From Arthrobacter sp. Edens01 (GTDB taxonomy: Bacteria > Actinomycetota > Actinomycetes > Actinomycetales > Micrococcaceae): 64,000 nt of DNA. Under the pieces are notes generated by a model. It did no database searches and had not been told where the DNA came from. It saw only the letters and a list, made by a program, of their open reading frames with translations. Below are positions 42,427 through 53,816 of the stretch, piece by piece. Both the position numbers and the translations under genes were made by a program. Each line of letters starts with the position of its first letter. The stretch's first letter is position 1. The stretch is taken from positions 805,528 through 869,527 of the forward strand of contig NZ_LKIU01000002.1 in NCBI RefSeq assembly GCF_001307035.1, written 5' to 3'.

Positions 42427-44130
42427 ATGACCACGGAGAGCACCCCTGACATCAAACCCCGCAGCCGAGTCGTAACCGACGGGATCCATGCGGCGCCCGC
42501 GCGCGGTATGTTCCGTGCGGTCGGCATGGGCGATGACGATTTCGCCAAGCCCCAGATCGGCATTGCCAGTTCCTGGAACGAAATTACCCCCTGCAACCTC
42601 TCCCTGAACCGTCTGGCCCAGGGCGCCAAGGAAGGCGTCCACGCCGGCGGAGGGTTCCCGATGCAGTTCGGCACCATTTCCGTTTCCGACGGTATTTCGA
42701 TGGGCCACGAAGGCATGCACTTCTCCCTGGTGTCCCGCGAAGTCATTGCCGACTCGGTGGAAACCGTCATGATGGCCGAGCGCCTTGACGGCTCCGTCCT
42801 GCTCGCCGGCTGCGACAAGTCGCTGCCCGGCATGCTCATGGCTGCGGCGCGCCTGGATCTCTCCAGCGTTTTCCTCTACGCCGGTTCGATCATGCCCGGC
42901 TTCGCCAAGATGGAAGACGGCACCGAACGCGAAGTCACCCTGATTGATGCCTTCGAAGCGGTCGGTGCCTGCGCTGCCGGGAAAATGAGCCTCAAGGACC
43001 TGGACACCATCGAACGTGCCATCTGCCCGGGTGAAGGTGCCTGCGGCGGCATGTACACCGCCAACACGATGGCCTGCATTGGTGAGGCACTCGGTATGTC
43101 CCTGCCGGGTTCCGCGGCTCCGCCCTCGGCTGACCGCCGCCGCGACGAGTTCGCCCGCAAGTCCGGCGAAGCCGTGGTGAACCTGCTGCGCAAGGGCATC
43201 ACTGCCCGCGACATCATGACCAAGAAGGCGTTTGAGAACGCCATCGCCGTGACCATGGCCTTCGGCGGCTCCACCAACGCCGTCCTGCACCTGCTGGCAA
43301 TCGCACGCGAAGCCGAAGTCGACCTCACGCTGGAAGACTTCAACCGCATCGGCGACAAGATCCCGCACCTGGGCGACCTGAAGCCGTTCGGCCGCTACGT
43401 GATGTTCGACGTCGACAAGATCGGCGGCGTCCCGGTCATCATGCGTGCCTTGCTGGACGCCGGGCTGCTGCACGGCGACTGCCTCACCGTCACGGGCAAG
43501 ACCGTCGCTGAAAACCTCGAAGCGATTAACCCCCCGGATCCTGACGGCAAGGTGCTGCGCGCACTGGACAACCCGATCCACAAGACCGGCGGTATCACCA
43601 TCCTCAAGGGATCGATGGCTCCTGAAGGTGCCGTTGTGAAGTCCGCAGGGTTCGACGCCGATGTCTTCGAGGGCACTGCCCGTGTCTTCGAGCGTGAGCA
43701 GGGTGCACTCGATGCACTCGACGCCGGAGAGATCCACGCCGGCGACGTCGTCGTCATCCGTTACGAAGGCCCCAAGGGCGGCCCGGGTATGCGCGAGATG
43801 CTCGCCATCACCGGTGCTATCAAGGGCGCAGGCCTGGGCAAGGACGTGCTCCTGCTGACCGACGGACGGTTCTCCGGCGGCACCACCGGCCTGTGCATCG
43901 GCCACGTTGCACCCGAAGCGGTCGACGGCGGCCCCATCGCCTTCGTCAACGACGGCGACCGGATCCGCGTGGACATCGCAGCCCGCACCTTCGACCTGCT
44001 GGTGGAGCCCGAAGAGCTCGAAGCCCGCAAGGTTGGCTGGGAGCCGCTGCCCGCCAAGTTCACCAAGGGCGTCCTGTCCAAGTACGCCAAGATGGTCAAC
44101 TCGGCTTCCACCGGCGCTTACTGCGGTTGA
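42427..44130 (+). CDS. ilvD: Dihydroxy-acid dehydratase
   Basis: 567 residues. The enzyme dehydrates 2,3-dihydroxyisovalerate and 2,3-dihydroxy-3-methylvalerate to the 2-oxoacids of valine/leucine and isoleucine. Iron-sulfur ligands and active-site segments are in [17 protein letters not shown] and [40 protein letters not shown] and [16 protein letters not shown] are diagnostic of IlvD. Length and ends are normal. It precedes ilvB-ilvN-ilvC but has its own promoter and terminator. Confidence 0.97.
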   Translation: MTTESTPDIKPRSRVVTDGIHAAPARGMFRAVGMGDDDFAKPQIGIASSWNEITPCNLSLNRLAQGAKEGVHAGGGFPMQFGTISVSDGISMGHEGMHFSLVSREVIADSVETVMMAERLDGSVLLAGCDKSLPGMLMAAARLDLSSVFLYAGSIMPGFAKMEDGTEREVTLIDAFEAVGACAAGKMSLKDLDTIERAICPGEGACGGMYTANTMACIGEALGMSLPGSAAPPSADRRRDEFARKSGEAVVNLLRKGITARDIMTKKAFENAIAVTMAFGGSTNAVLHLLAIAREAEVDLTLEDFNRIGDKIPHLGDLKPFGRYVMFDVDKIGGVPVIMRALLDAGLLHGDCLTVTGKTVAENLEAINPPDPDGKVLRALDNPIHKTGGITILKGSMAPEGAVVKSAGFDADVFEGTARVFEREQGALDALDAGEIHAGDVVVIRYEGPKGGPGMREMLAITGAIKGAGLGKDVLLLTDGRFSGGTTGLCIGHVAPEAVDGGPIAFVNDGDRIRVDIAARTFDLLVEPEELEARKVGWEPLPAKFTKGVLSKYAKMVNSASTGAYCG

Positions 44131-44191
44131 AACCCTTCCCCAGCCGCAAGGCGCTGAGCGCCTTGCGGCTGGGGCCCCTAAAGGGTTTCAA
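44127..44191 (+). terminator. Nested hairpin overlapping the ilvD stop
   Basis: Outer arms 44127-44137 and 44181-44191 (perfect 11 bp) enclose inner arms 44138-44155 and 44157-44174 (perfect 18 bp, 1-nt apex, so the loop must open by a few pairs). The element begins at the ilvD TGA. Probable terminator or 3' mRNA stabiliser. Confidence 0.75.
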
Positions 44192-44346
44192 CCTTATTAA
44201 GCCCTGCCGCCTCGGGTGGTCAGGGTTTACACCACCTCCGGCACCCGCGTCTTCGAGTTGGAGGTGTCTGCCCTGGAAGGTAGGGGCTAATGCTCCCTGC
44301 ACGCAGCGCAACATCTGGGTGTCCACACAGCGGACTGGAAAGTCCA

Positions 44347-44352
44347 TATAAT
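44347..44352 (+). promoter_or_regulatory. -10 element of the ilvBNC operon
   Basis: TATAAT, the canonical -10. A GGACT/AGTCC inverted repeat (44332-44345) sits immediately upstream. The -35 is poorly defined. Transcription would start near 44358-44360, giving a ~255-nt leader before ilvB. Confidence 0.6.
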
Positions 44353-44408
44353 GAGACGCATCACCCTCTGGTTGACACCGTAACCGGAGGAGGGGAACAC
44401 TGATCTCT

Positions 44409-44450
44409 ATGCAGATCGTAACCGTCGTCCTTAGCAAGCGCGTGGCGTAA
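44409..44450 (+). CDS. ilvB attenuator leader peptide (13 aa)
   Basis: ATG 44409 to TAA encodes M-Q-I-V-T-V-V-L-S-K-R-V-A. Five of its codons are Ile, Val or Leu in residues 3-8, plus another Val, as in leader peptides of attenuated branched-chain operons; Corynebacterium glutamicum ilvBNC is a known actinobacterial case. GGAGGAGGGG (44386-44395) lies 13 nt upstream, slightly long. Ribosome stalling on these codons would alter folding of the following hairpins. Confidence 0.8.
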   Translation: MQIVTVVLSKRVA

Positions 44451-44517
44451 CAGCCCGACTTGAAAGAGACGTCACGCGCGGACCCCTACGGAGCCAACAG
44501 GCACGAGGGGTTTTTTT
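44438..44517 (+). promoter_or_regulatory. Transcription attenuator of ilvBNC
   Basis: First hairpin: arms 44438-44448 and 44469-44479 (11 bp, one wobble), whose 5' arm overlaps the end of the leader peptide. Terminator: ACCCCT (44482-44487) pairs with AGGGGT (44506-44511), with an inner GCC/GGC, followed by seven Ts (44511-44517). Stalling on Ile/Val/Leu codons should disrupt the first hairpin and shift the balance toward read-through. An explicit antiterminator helix is not obvious to me. Confidence 0.8.
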
Positions 44518-44615
44518 ATTGGCTTCAGAAAGCACAGAGACCGCACCGGGCTTACCCTCCGGGCGGTACGCCGCATCAGAACTAAATGGATATGTATCCG
44601 CAAAGGAAGTTTCCG

Positions 44616-46520
44616 ATGAGTAAGGGATCGCCAATCAGCCCGTCGCTGATGGCACACAAGACTGGCCCTGCACGGTCCGTGCAGACCAAGAGCAAAGATG
44701 CAGCTTTTTCTGTCAACCCGGCTGAAGCCATGGACACCCGCGTCCAGGGCCCCAACAACGTAGTACCGCCAACTGAGATGACCGGTTCGCAGGCCATCGT
44801 CCGTGCGCTGGAAGAACTTGGAGTCGAAGACGTCTTCGGTCTGCCCGGCGGCGCGATCCTGCCGACCTACGACCCGCTGATGGACTCCACCAAGCTGCGG
44901 CACATCCTGGTCCGCCACGAACAGGGCGCCGGCCACGCAGCCGAAGGCTACGCGATGGTTACCGGCCGTGCAGGCGTCTGCATTGCGACGTCGGGCCCCG
45001 GTGCCACCAACCTGGTGACCGCCATTGCCGACGCCCACATGGACTCCGTTCCCATGGTTGCCATCACCGGACAGGTCAACAGCTCCGTCATTGGTTCCGA
45101 CGCGTTCCAGGAAGCGGACATCGTCGGCATCACCATGCCGATCACCAAGCACTCGTTCCTCGTGACCAATGCCGACGAGATCCCCAGGATCCTCGCCGAG
45201 GCGTTCCACATTGCCACCAGCGGCCGTCCCGGTCCTGTGCTGGTGGATATCACCAAGGACGCACAGCAGGGCAAGACCACTTTCTCCTGGCCGCCGAAGA
45301 TCGACCTCCCCGGCTACCGCACAGTGGTGCGCGGACACTCCAAACAGGTGCGCGAGGCTGCGCGGCTGATCGCAGCTTCGCAGCGCCCGGTGTTCTACGT
45401 CGGCGGCGGTGTGCTGAAGGCAGACGCTTCCGCGGAACTGCTGGAACTGGCAGAGGCGGTTGGTGCCCCCGTGGTCACCACGCTGATGGCGCGCGGTGTG
45501 TTCCCCGACTCCCACGCCCAGCACATGGGCATGCCCGGCATGCACGGTTCCGTTTCCGCGGTCACGGCACTGCAGCAGTCGGACCTGCTGATCACCCTGG
45601 GCGCACGCTTCGATGACCGCGTCACCGGCGTGCTGTCCTCCTTCGCCCCCGGCGCCAAAGTCATCCACGCGGACATCGATCCGGCGGAGATCTCCAAGAA
45701 CCGCACGGCGGACGTGCCGATCGTCGGATCGGTGAAGGAAATCATTCCTGAACTCACCGAAGCTGTCCGCAGCCAGTTCGAGTCCACCGGCACCCCGGAG
45801 CTCGGGGCCTGGTGGTCGGTACTCAACCGGCTGAAGGAAACCTACCCCACCGGCTGGACCGAACCCGAAGACGGCCATGTTGCCCCGCAGCAGGTGATCA
45901 AGCGGATTGGTGAACTCACCGGTCCCGAAGGCGTCTACGTGGCGGGCGTGGGACAGCACCAGATGTGGTCTGCCCAGTTCATCAACTATGAGCGTCCCAG
46001 GGCATGGCTGAACTCCGGCGGCCTGGGCACCATGGGCTACTCCGTTCCGGCAGCCATGGGCGCCAAGGTCGGAAACCCGGACCGCGTGGTCTGGGCGATC
46101 GACGGCGACGGCTGCTTCCAGATGACCAACCAGGAACTGGCCACCTGCCTGATCAATAACATCCCGATCAAGGTTGCCATCATCAACAATTCCTCACTGG
46201 GCATGGTCCGGCAGTGGCAGACCCTGTTCTACGAGTCCCGGTATTCAAACACGGACCTGAACACCGGCCATGACACCGTGCGTGTTCCGGACTTCGTGAA
46301 GCTCGCCGATGCCTACGGCTGCGTGGGCCTGCGCTGCGAACGCGAAGAGGACATCGACGCCACCATCGAAAAGGCGCTGTCCATCAACGACCGCCCGGTG
46401 GTCATCGACTTCGTGGTCAGCCGCGACTCGATGGTCTGGCCCATGGTCCCGTCCGGGGTCAGCAATGACCTCATCCAGATTGCCCGCAACATGACACCCA
46501 CCTGGGAAGAGGAGGACTAG
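44616..46520 (+). CDS. ilvB: Acetolactate synthase large subunit
   Basis: 634 residues. TPP-dependent acetohydroxyacid synthase making 2-acetolactate or 2-aceto-2-hydroxybutyrate. About 60 variable residues precede the core [28 protein letters not shown], with the catalytic Glu in [15 protein letters not shown]; a FAD-binding middle; and the TPP motif [32 protein letters not shown] 44616 follows AAAGGAAG at good spacing, and was preferred over ATG 44586. First gene of ilvBNC behind the attenuator. Confidence 0.96.
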   Translation: MSKGSPISPSLMAHKTGPARSVQTKSKDAAFSVNPAEAMDTRVQGPNNVVPPTEMTGSQAIVRALEELGVEDVFGLPGGAILPTYDPLMDSTKLRHILVRHEQGAGHAAEGYAMVTGRAGVCIATSGPGATNLVTAIADAHMDSVPMVAITGQVNSSVIGSDAFQEADIVGITMPITKHSFLVTNADEIPRILAEAFHIATSGRPGPVLVDITKDAQQGKTTFSWPPKIDLPGYRTVVRGHSKQVREAARLIAASQRPVFYVGGGVLKADASAELLELAEAVGAPVVTTLMARGVFPDSHAQHMGMPGMHGSVSAVTALQQSDLLITLGARFDDRVTGVLSSFAPGAKVIHADIDPAEISKNRTADVPIVGSVKEIIPELTEAVRSQFESTGTPELGAWWSVLNRLKETYPTGWTEPEDGHVAPQQVIKRIGELTGPEGVYVAGVGQHQMWSAQFINYERPRAWLNSGGLGTMGYSVPAAMGAKVGNPDRVVWAIDGDGCFQMTNQELATCLINNIPIKVAIINNSSLGMVRQWQTLFYESRYSNTDLNTGHDTVRVPDFVKLADAYGCVGLRCEREEDIDATIEKALSINDRPVVIDFVVSRDSMVWPMVPSGVSNDLIQIARNMTPTWEEED

Positions 46521-46525
46521 GGAAC

Positions 46526-48108
<1,583 letters not shown>

Positions 48109-48188
48109 TTCCGCCGGTAACAAAGACACGGATTGCCCGTGTCCGTAACCGCGGCGCTACGCTTGAAAAGCAAGCCGTTTCGGTAAGG

Positions 48189-48216
48189 AGGCCGGGCCCT
48201 GCATGGGGTCCGGCCT
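48189..48216 (+). terminator. Terminator between ilvC and serA
   Basis: Arms 48189-48199 and 48206-48216 pair over 11 bp with one wobble, 80 nt after the ilvC stop. Short, without a T-run; could be partial. Confidence 0.6.
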
Positions 48217-48267
48217 TCGGCGTGAAATACCCAAAACCACATCGACACACAGCTAAAGAGGTCATCG

Positions 48268-49863
48268 GTGACTGCCACCAAACCAGTAGTACTCCTCGCG
48301 GAGGAACTCTCGCCCGCCACGGTTGAGGCCCTCGGCCCCGATTTCGAGATCCGCCAGACCGACGGCGCGGACCGTTCCCAGCTGCTTTCCGCCATCGCGG
48401 ATGTCGACGCGATCCTGGTGCGCTCCGCCACCCAGGTGGATGCCGAAGCCATCGCGGCTGCCAAGAACCTGAAGGTCATCGCCCGTGCCGGCGTGGGCCT
48501 GGACAACGTGGACATCCGTTCAGCCACCCAGGCCGGCGTGATGGTGGTCAACGCACCGACGTCGAACATCATTTCCGCCGCCGAGCTGACCGTGGGCCAC
48601 ATTCTCTCCCTGGCCCGGCACATCCCGCAGGCATCGAACGCCCTGAAGGGCGGGGAATGGAAGCGCTCCAAGTACACCGGTACCGAGCTCTTCGAGAAGA
48701 AGGTCGGCATCATCGGCCTTGGCCGCATCGGCGCCCTGGTGGCAGCCCGCGTGCAGGGCTTCGGCACCGAGGTCCTGGCGTACGACCCGTACATCACCTC
48801 CGCCCGCGCTGCCCAGCTGAACGTCAAGCTCGTCACCCTGGATGAGCTGCTGGAGCAGTCGGACTTCGTCACCATCCACATGCCCAAGACCCCGGAAACC
48901 CTGGGCATGCTCGGTGCTGAGGCGTTCGAGAAGATGAAGGACACCGCGTACGTGGTGAACGTGGCCCGCGGCGGCCTCGTGGATGAGGACGCGCTGTACA
49001 CCGCCCTGACCGAAGGCAAGATCGCCGGCGCCGGCGTCGACGTGTTCGTCAAGGAACCCAGCACGGACCTGCCGTTCATGGCACTGGACAACGTCATCGT
49101 CACACCGCACCTCGGTGCATCCACCGACGAAGCACAGGAAAAGGCCGGCATCTCGGTGGCCAAGTCCGTGCGCCTGGCGCTGGCCGGTGAACTGGTGCCC
49201 GACGCCGTTAACGTTGCCGGCGGCGTCATCGCCGAGGATGTCCGCCCGGGCATCCCGCTGATCGAGAAGCTGGGCCGCATCTTCACCGCGCTGGCCCACG
49301 ACTCGATGACCGCCATCGACATTGAGGTGGCCGGTGAAATTGCGTCCCTGGACGTGAAGGCACTGGAACTCGCAGCGCTGAAGGGCATCTTCACGGACAT
49401 CGTGTCCGAGCAGGTTTCCTACGTGAACGCTCCGGTGCTGGCAGAGCAGCGCGGCATCGCCGTCCGCCTCATCACCACGCCCGACGTTGATGACTACCGG
49501 AACCTGCTGACCATCCGCGGTGCGCTCTCCGACGGTACCCAGCTGGAGGTTGCCGGCACGCTGACCGGACCGAAGCAGATCCAGAAGCTCGTGGGCGTCA
49601 ACGGCTATGACCTTGAAATCCCGATCAGCGAGCACCTGCTGGTACTGCTCTACCAGGACCGTCCCGGCGTCATCGGCGCCCTGGGCCGCATCCTCGGCGA
49701 AGCGGAGATCAACATTGCTGGCATGCAGGTGGCCCGGAACTCCGAGGGCGGCCAGGCCCTGTCCCTGCTCACGGTGGATTCCTCCGTGCCGCAGGACGTT
49801 CTCGAAACCGTCCGCGAAGCCATCGGCGCAACCGTGGCACGCGAAGTGGACCTGCAGGACTAA
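48268..49863 (+). CDS. serA: D-3-phosphoglycerate dehydrogenase
   Basis: 531 residues, the long actinobacterial form. The first step of serine synthesis. The nucleotide motif is VGIIGLGRIGALVAAR, active-site elements NVARGGLVDE and the His in VTPHLGAST are present. After residue ~300 comes the intervening domain, and the last ~75 residues (LVLLYQDRPGVIGALGRILGEAEINIAGMQV) are the ACT domain for serine feedback. GTG start with AAAGAGG upstream. serA beside ilvBNC is a typical actinobacterial linkage. Confidence 0.97.
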   Translation: MTATKPVVLLAEELSPATVEALGPDFEIRQTDGADRSQLLSAIADVDAILVRSATQVDAEAIAAAKNLKVIARAGVGLDNVDIRSATQAGVMVVNAPTSNIISAAELTVGHILSLARHIPQASNALKGGEWKRSKYTGTELFEKKVGIIGLGRIGALVAARVQGFGTEVLAYDPYITSARAAQLNVKLVTLDELLEQSDFVTIHMPKTPETLGMLGAEAFEKMKDTAYVVNVARGGLVDEDALYTALTEGKIAGAGVDVFVKEPSTDLPFMALDNVIVTPHLGASTDEAQEKAGISVAKSVRLALAGELVPDAVNVAGGVIAEDVRPGIPLIEKLGRIFTALAHDSMTAIDIEVAGEIASLDVKALELAALKGIFTDIVSEQVSYVNAPVLAEQRGIAVRLITTPDVDDYRNLLTIRGALSDGTQLEVAGTLTGPKQIQKLVGVNGYDLEIPISEHLLVLLYQDRPGVIGALGRILGEAEINIAGMQVARNSEGGQALSLLTVDSSVPQDVLETVREAIGATVAREVDLQD

Positions 49864-49878
49864 TCCGCCCCGCGTTCA

Positions 49879-49908
49879 GGAGGCCGGTCCCGGTTGGGGC
49901 CGGCCTCC
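49879..49908 (+). terminator. Terminator of serA
   Basis: GGAGGCCGG (49879-49887) and CCGGCCTCC (49900-49908) form a perfect 9-bp stem with a 12-nt loop, 15 nt past the stop. Confidence 0.7.
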
Positions 49909-50028
49909 CGTGCATCCCGGGAGGTACTTGCAGCACCCGGGCCTCCACCCGCAGTACGACGCCGCTGGCCCATGTTTCAGGCCGGAAGGCGATGTGCAGC
50001 AGGCTGGCTCCGGGACAGGATGGGTGTC

Positions 50029-50748
50029 ATGAGTACATCCCTGCCCGGCGCGCCCCTGCTTGCGGCCGCCAACCTGACCAAGTCCTACGGGAATTCGACA
50101 GCACTTGCCGGCGTCAGCCTCCAGGTGCGGCCCGGCGAAGCCACCGCCGTCATGGGCGCGTCCGGTTCCGGCAAGACCACCCTGCTGCACTGCCTGGCAG
50201 GGATCATCCTGCCGGACACCGGAAGCGTGCGGCTCTTGGGCACTGCATCCGATGTGCCCGCGGAGATCACCTCGCTCGATGATGCAGCGCGGTCAGCGCT
50301 GCGCCGCACCGAATTTGGGTTCGTGTTCCAGCAGGGCCTGCTGATTCCCGAACTGACGGCCGGAGAAAACGTGGCGCTGGCCCTCATGCTGAACGGAACA
50401 CCGCGCCAGGTTGCAGAGCAGCAAGCGGCCGCGGCCCTTGCGGCGCTGGGACTGGGCGGGATGGAAGGACGCCGGATTGGGGAGCTGTCCGGCGGGCAGG
50501 CGCAGCGGGTGGCAATTGCCCGGGCCCAGGTGAACGGAGCCCGGGTGCTGTTCGCCGACGAACCGACCGGGGCACTGGACTCGCGTACCTCGGCGGATGT
50601 GATGGCACTGCTGCTGCAGTCCGTCGCAGGAACGGGACGCGCACTGGTGGTAGTTACCCATGATCCCGAGGTTGCCCGCTGGTGCAGCCGGGTGGTCACT
50701 TTGGCCGACGGGCAGATCGTCGCCGATACCGCCGGGGTGGCCCGATGA
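50029..50748 (+). CDS. ABC transporter ATP-binding protein (LolD/MacB-like exporter type)
   Basis: 239 residues from ATG 50029 (50020 is an alternative). Walker A GASGSGKTT, FVFQQGLLIPELTAGENVAL, signature LSGGQAQR, Walker B VLFADEPTGALDS and VVTHDPEVARW. The FVFQ...L-T-A-x-E-N-V pattern and small size mark the MacB/LolD group that pairs with FtsX-type permeases. Overlaps the next gene by 4 nt. AGGATGGG is a weak Shine-Dalgarno. Confidence 0.9.
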   Translation: MSTSLPGAPLLAAANLTKSYGNSTALAGVSLQVRPGEATAVMGASGSGKTTLLHCLAGIILPDTGSVRLLGTASDVPAEITSLDDAARSALRRTEFGFVFQQGLLIPELTAGENVALALMLNGTPRQVAEQQAAAALAALGLGGMEGRRIGELSGGQAQRVAIARAQVNGARVLFADEPTGALDSRTSADVMALLLQSVAGTGRALVVVTHDPEVARWCSRVVTLADGQIVADTAGVAR

Positions 50749-52106
50749 GTGCATCCGCGGTTGTGGCGCGCGCAGTGGATTCTTCCCCGTGGGCGGTTCC
50801 CCTGCGGCTGACGTGGCTGCTGAACCGGCCCGGCACGTCCGGGTCTGCTGCCGCGATCCTGCCCGCAGCGTCCTTCGCCGTGGTCACCACCTTGCTGCTG
50901 ACAGTGCTTGCCGGTGCACTGTCCTTCACCCAGTGGGGAGATGACGAGGGAAACCTGTACCTGCTGCTTGCAGCCTTTGCCCTCATCCTGCTGGTTCTTC
51001 CGCTGCTGACATTGGGCGGTTCTGCTGCTCGTCTGTCAGCCCGCCGCCGCGATGAACACCTCTCGACTCTCCGGCTGCTCGGTGCCTCTGCCCGGACAGT
51101 CCGCCAGGTGACCGTCCTGGAAGCGGCGGCCCAGGCCTTCGCCGGTGCCCTGGCCGGTGTACTGGGTTACGTCGTGTTCGCCCCTTTCGTGCAGCTGATC
51201 CATTTCCGCGGGGCTCCGCTTGGCAGTGCCTACTGGCTGCATCCAGCCGCCGCCGTGGTGGGTGTTGCCGCCGTCGTGGCTCTTGCGGTGGTCAGTTCGG
51301 TGATCAGCCTGCGCCGGGTGGTGATTTCACCGCTGGGCGTGCGTACCCGGGCTGATGCGCAGAAAGTCCACTGGTCACGCGCAGGCATTGCGGTGCTCAT
51401 CGTGGTGCTCTGTGTAGCGGCGCTGCTGACGCCGGTCGGCGCGGCGGCGCTTGCGCTGGCCGTCCTGTTTGGCGCCTTTGCGGGGGGCCTGGCTGTACTG
51501 AACCTGGTGGGGCCGTGGCTGGTAACTGTTTCGGCGAAGCGGCGCCTGCGGCGGGCTGCCACCCCGCAGGCGCTGCTCGCAGCCCGAATCGTGCTGGATG
51601 CACCGAAGGCCGCCTGGCGGCAGGTCAGCGCACTCTCCATGGTCTGTTTCACCGCCGTCGTGGCCGGTGCCGGTGCTGCACTGCTGCAGACCGCGCAGTC
51701 CGAAGGGCCGGAAGACTTCCTGCTCCAGGACGTGATGACAGGAGTGTTCATTACCGTCATCGCCGGATTCCTGATGGTGGCCTGCTCGGCCGGTATCAAC
51801 CAGGCGGCGACGGTCCTGGACCGGGCTGAGCTCTACCGCAGCATGCACCGGATGGGGATGCCCCGGGAAGTTATTGACGCGGCGCGCACCGGTGCGGTGA
51901 TGCAGCCGGTGGTGCTGGTCAGCGCCGCTTCTGCGGCCGTCTCTGCCGTTCTGCTGTTCCCCGTCACCGGGGCGGCGATACTCTTCAACCCCGTGGCCAT
52001 GGCGTTCCTGGCCGGGTGCGTGGTGGTCGGGATCCTCCTGGTGCGTGCCGGGCTGGCAGCCACCTCCCCGGTACTCACATCGGTGCTGGAGCGCGACGTA
52101 CAGTGA
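50745..52106 (+). CDS. ABC transporter permease with FtsX-like domains
   Basis: 453 residues with roughly ten hydrophobic segments. The region ARRRDEHLSTLRLLGASARTVRQVTVLEAAAQAF is the cytosolic coupling segment of FtsX/MacB-type permeases, and a related LYRSMHRMGMPREVIDAARTGAVMQP occurs in the C-terminal half, so two FtsX domains are joined. It lacks a large extracytoplasmic domain. ATG overlaps the ATPase stop (ATGA). The substrate is unknown; antimicrobial-peptide or lipoprotein export is typical of the class. Confidence 0.85.
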   Translation: MSASAVVARAVDSSPWAVPLRLTWLLNRPGTSGSAAAILPAASFAVVTTLLLTVLAGALSFTQWGDDEGNLYLLLAAFALILLVLPLLTLGGSAARLSARRRDEHLSTLRLLGASARTVRQVTVLEAAAQAFAGALAGVLGYVVFAPFVQLIHFRGAPLGSAYWLHPAAAVVGVAAVVALAVVSSVISLRRVVISPLGVRTRADAQKVHWSRAGIAVLIVVLCVAALLTPVGAAALALAVLFGAFAGGLAVLNLVGPWLVTVSAKRRLRRAATPQALLAARIVLDAPKAAWRQVSALSMVCFTAVVAGAGAALLQTAQSEGPEDFLLQDVMTGVFITVIAGFLMVACSAGINQAATVLDRAELYRSMHRMGMPREVIDAARTGAVMQPVVLVSAASAAVSAVLLFPVTGAAILFNPVAMAFLAGCVVVGILLVRAGLAATSPVLTSVLERDVQ

Positions 52107-52168
52107 CGCACGTTGCTTCGGGTTGGGTCAGAGCCTGGCCCGAAGCGACAAGCCGCGCAGAAACAGGG

Positions 52169-52174
52169 TAATTT
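52169..52174 (+). promoter_or_regulatory. Leaderless -10 hexamer of metG
   Basis: TAATTT followed by exactly 6 nt and GTG 52181; no Shine-Dalgarno is visible. Confidence 0.45.
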
Positions 52175-52180
52175 TCTAGT

Positions 52181-53740
52181 GTGACTTCAACCGACTCCAA
52201 GACCCCGTTCTACATCACCACAGCCATCTCCTACCCCAACGGCCAACCGCACATCGGGCACGCCTACGAGCACATCGCCACTGATGCGATGGCCCGTTTC
52301 AAGCGGCTGGACGGTTACGACGTTTTCTTCATGACGGGTACGGACGAGCACGGGCTGAAGATGCAGCAGTCCGCGGACAAGGAAGGCATCACCGCCAAGG
52401 AGCTGGCGGACCGCAACTCCGCAGCCTTCAAGCAGATGGAAGCGGACATGGGCACCTCCTATGACCGCTTCATCCGCACCACGGATGCCGACCACTATGC
52501 CGCAGCCCAGGCCATCTGGAAGCGGATGGAGGAGAACGGCGACATCTACCTGTCCAAGTACTCCGGCTGGTATTCAGTCCGCGATGAGGCGTACTACAGC
52601 GAAGACGAGACCGAAGTCCGCGAAGACGGCGTGCGCTACTCCAAGGAAACCGACACCGAGGTGACCTGGACCGAGGAGGAAAGCTACTTCTTCCGCCTCT
52701 CCGCCTACCAGGACAAACTCCTGGCCCTGTACGAGTCCCAGCCGGACTTCGCCGCCCCGCGCTCCCGGTTCAACGAGGTCATCAGCTTCGTCAAGGGCGG
52801 GCTTGAGGACCTCTCGATCTCCCGCACCACCTTTGACTGGGGCGTTCCCGTTCCCGGCAACCCGGACCACGTGATGTACGTGTGGGTGGACGCGCTGACC
52901 AACTACCTCACCGGCGTCGGCTTCCCCGACACCGAAAGCGAAACCTTCAAGAAGTACTGGCCTGCTGACGTCCACGTCATTGGCAAGGACATCTCCCGCT
53001 TCCACGCGATCTTCTGGCCGGCGTTCCTGATGTCCGCCAAGCTGGAACTGCCCAAGCGGATCATGATTCACGGCTTCCTGCACAACAAGGGCGTGAAGAT
53101 GTCCAAGTCGCTGGGCAACGTGGTGGCACCCAAGGACTGGGCGGACCAGTACGGCCTGGATTCAGTGCGGTTCTTCCTGCTTCGCGAGGTGCCCTTCGGA
53201 GCAGACGGCTCGTACAACCACGACGCCGTGGTGGGCCGGATGAACTCCGACCTCGCCAACAACCTGGGCAACCTGGCCCAGCGGTCCCTTTCCATGGTGG
53301 CCAAGAACTGCGCCGGCGCCGTCCCGCAGCCGGGGGAGTTCACCGCAGAGGACAAGGCGCTGCTCGAAGCCGCAGGAAAGCTGCTGCAGGTTTCGCGCGA
53401 GGCCTACGACGCGCAGGACTTCCACGGTGCGCTCGAAGCGACGTGGAAGGTCCTCGGTGACACCAACGCCTACTTCGCGGAGCAGGCTCCGTGGGTGTTG
53501 CGGAAGACCGACGTCGAACGCATGAACACCGTGCTGTACGTGACGCTGGAAGTGCTGCGGATCGTCGCCATCCTCATCCAGCCGGTCATGCCGGGCAGCG
53601 CAGGCAAGCTGCTCGATGTACTGGGCCAGCCGGAGGGGGAGTCCCGCACCTTCGCGGCTCTGGGCACGCCCCTGGTGCCCGGGACAGAGCTTCCTGCCCC
53701 GGCGCCGATCTTCCCGAAGTACGAGGAACCGGCAGAGTAA
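52181..53740 (+). CDS. metG: Methionyl-tRNA synthetase
   Basis: 519 residues. Charges tRNA-Met. The HIGH motif is [13 protein letters not shown] at residues ~20-32 and KMSKS is in [13 protein letters not shown] (~305). The connecting peptide ([18 protein letters not shown]) has no cysteines, so it is the zinc-free type, and there is no C-terminal tRNA-binding (EMAP-like) domain; both are known for actinobacterial MetRS. The C-terminal ~130 residues are the helical anticodon-binding domain. GTG start, probably leaderless. Confidence 0.96.
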   Translation: MTSTDSKTPFYITTAISYPNGQPHIGHAYEHIATDAMARFKRLDGYDVFFMTGTDEHGLKMQQSADKEGITAKELADRNSAAFKQMEADMGTSYDRFIRTTDADHYAAAQAIWKRMEENGDIYLSKYSGWYSVRDEAYYSEDETEVREDGVRYSKETDTEVTWTEEESYFFRLSAYQDKLLALYESQPDFAAPRSRFNEVISFVKGGLEDLSISRTTFDWGVPVPGNPDHVMYVWVDALTNYLTGVGFPDTESETFKKYWPADVHVIGKDISRFHAIFWPAFLMSAKLELPKRIMIHGFLHNKGVKMSKSLGNVVAPKDWADQYGLDSVRFFLLREVPFGADGSYNHDAVVGRMNSDLANNLGNLAQRSLSMVAKNCAGAVPQPGEFTAEDKALLEAAGKLLQVSREAYDAQDFHGALEATWKVLGDTNAYFAEQAPWVLRKTDVERMNTVLYVTLEVLRIVAILIQPVMPGSAGKLLDVLGQPEGESRTFAALGTPLVPGTELPAPAPIFPKYEEPAE

Positions 53741-53755
53741 CCCCAATCCAGATAA

Positions 53756-53795
53756 CAGAAACTGCACGTACCAGCGCTGGTACGTGCAGTTTCTG
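53756..53795. terminator. Perfect 40-bp palindrome, bidirectional terminator
   Basis: Arms 53756-53775 and 53776-53795 are perfectly complementary with no spacer, lying between the metG stop and the end of the convergent unknown gene. Confidence 0.8.
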
Positions 53796-53816
53796 CTATC
53801 TCGGTGAAACTGAGGG

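Noticed and set aside
41821..43905. Very long minus-strand open frame of ~694 codons
   Set aside because: Most of it is antisense to ilvD and reads as a composition shadow. Only the last 148 codons (41821-42267), outside ilvD, look like a real gene.
44351..44383. Alternative leader peptide M-R-R-I-T-L-W-L-T-P
   Set aside because: Its ATG overlaps the TATAAT -10 hexamer and lies upstream of the likely transcription start; the I-V-T-V-V-L peptide at 44409 fits much better.
52181..53740. Zinc-free MetRS as a novelty
   Set aside because: Absence of cysteines in the connecting peptide and of the C-terminal tRNA-binding domain is known in actinobacterial MetRS, so it is not unusual.
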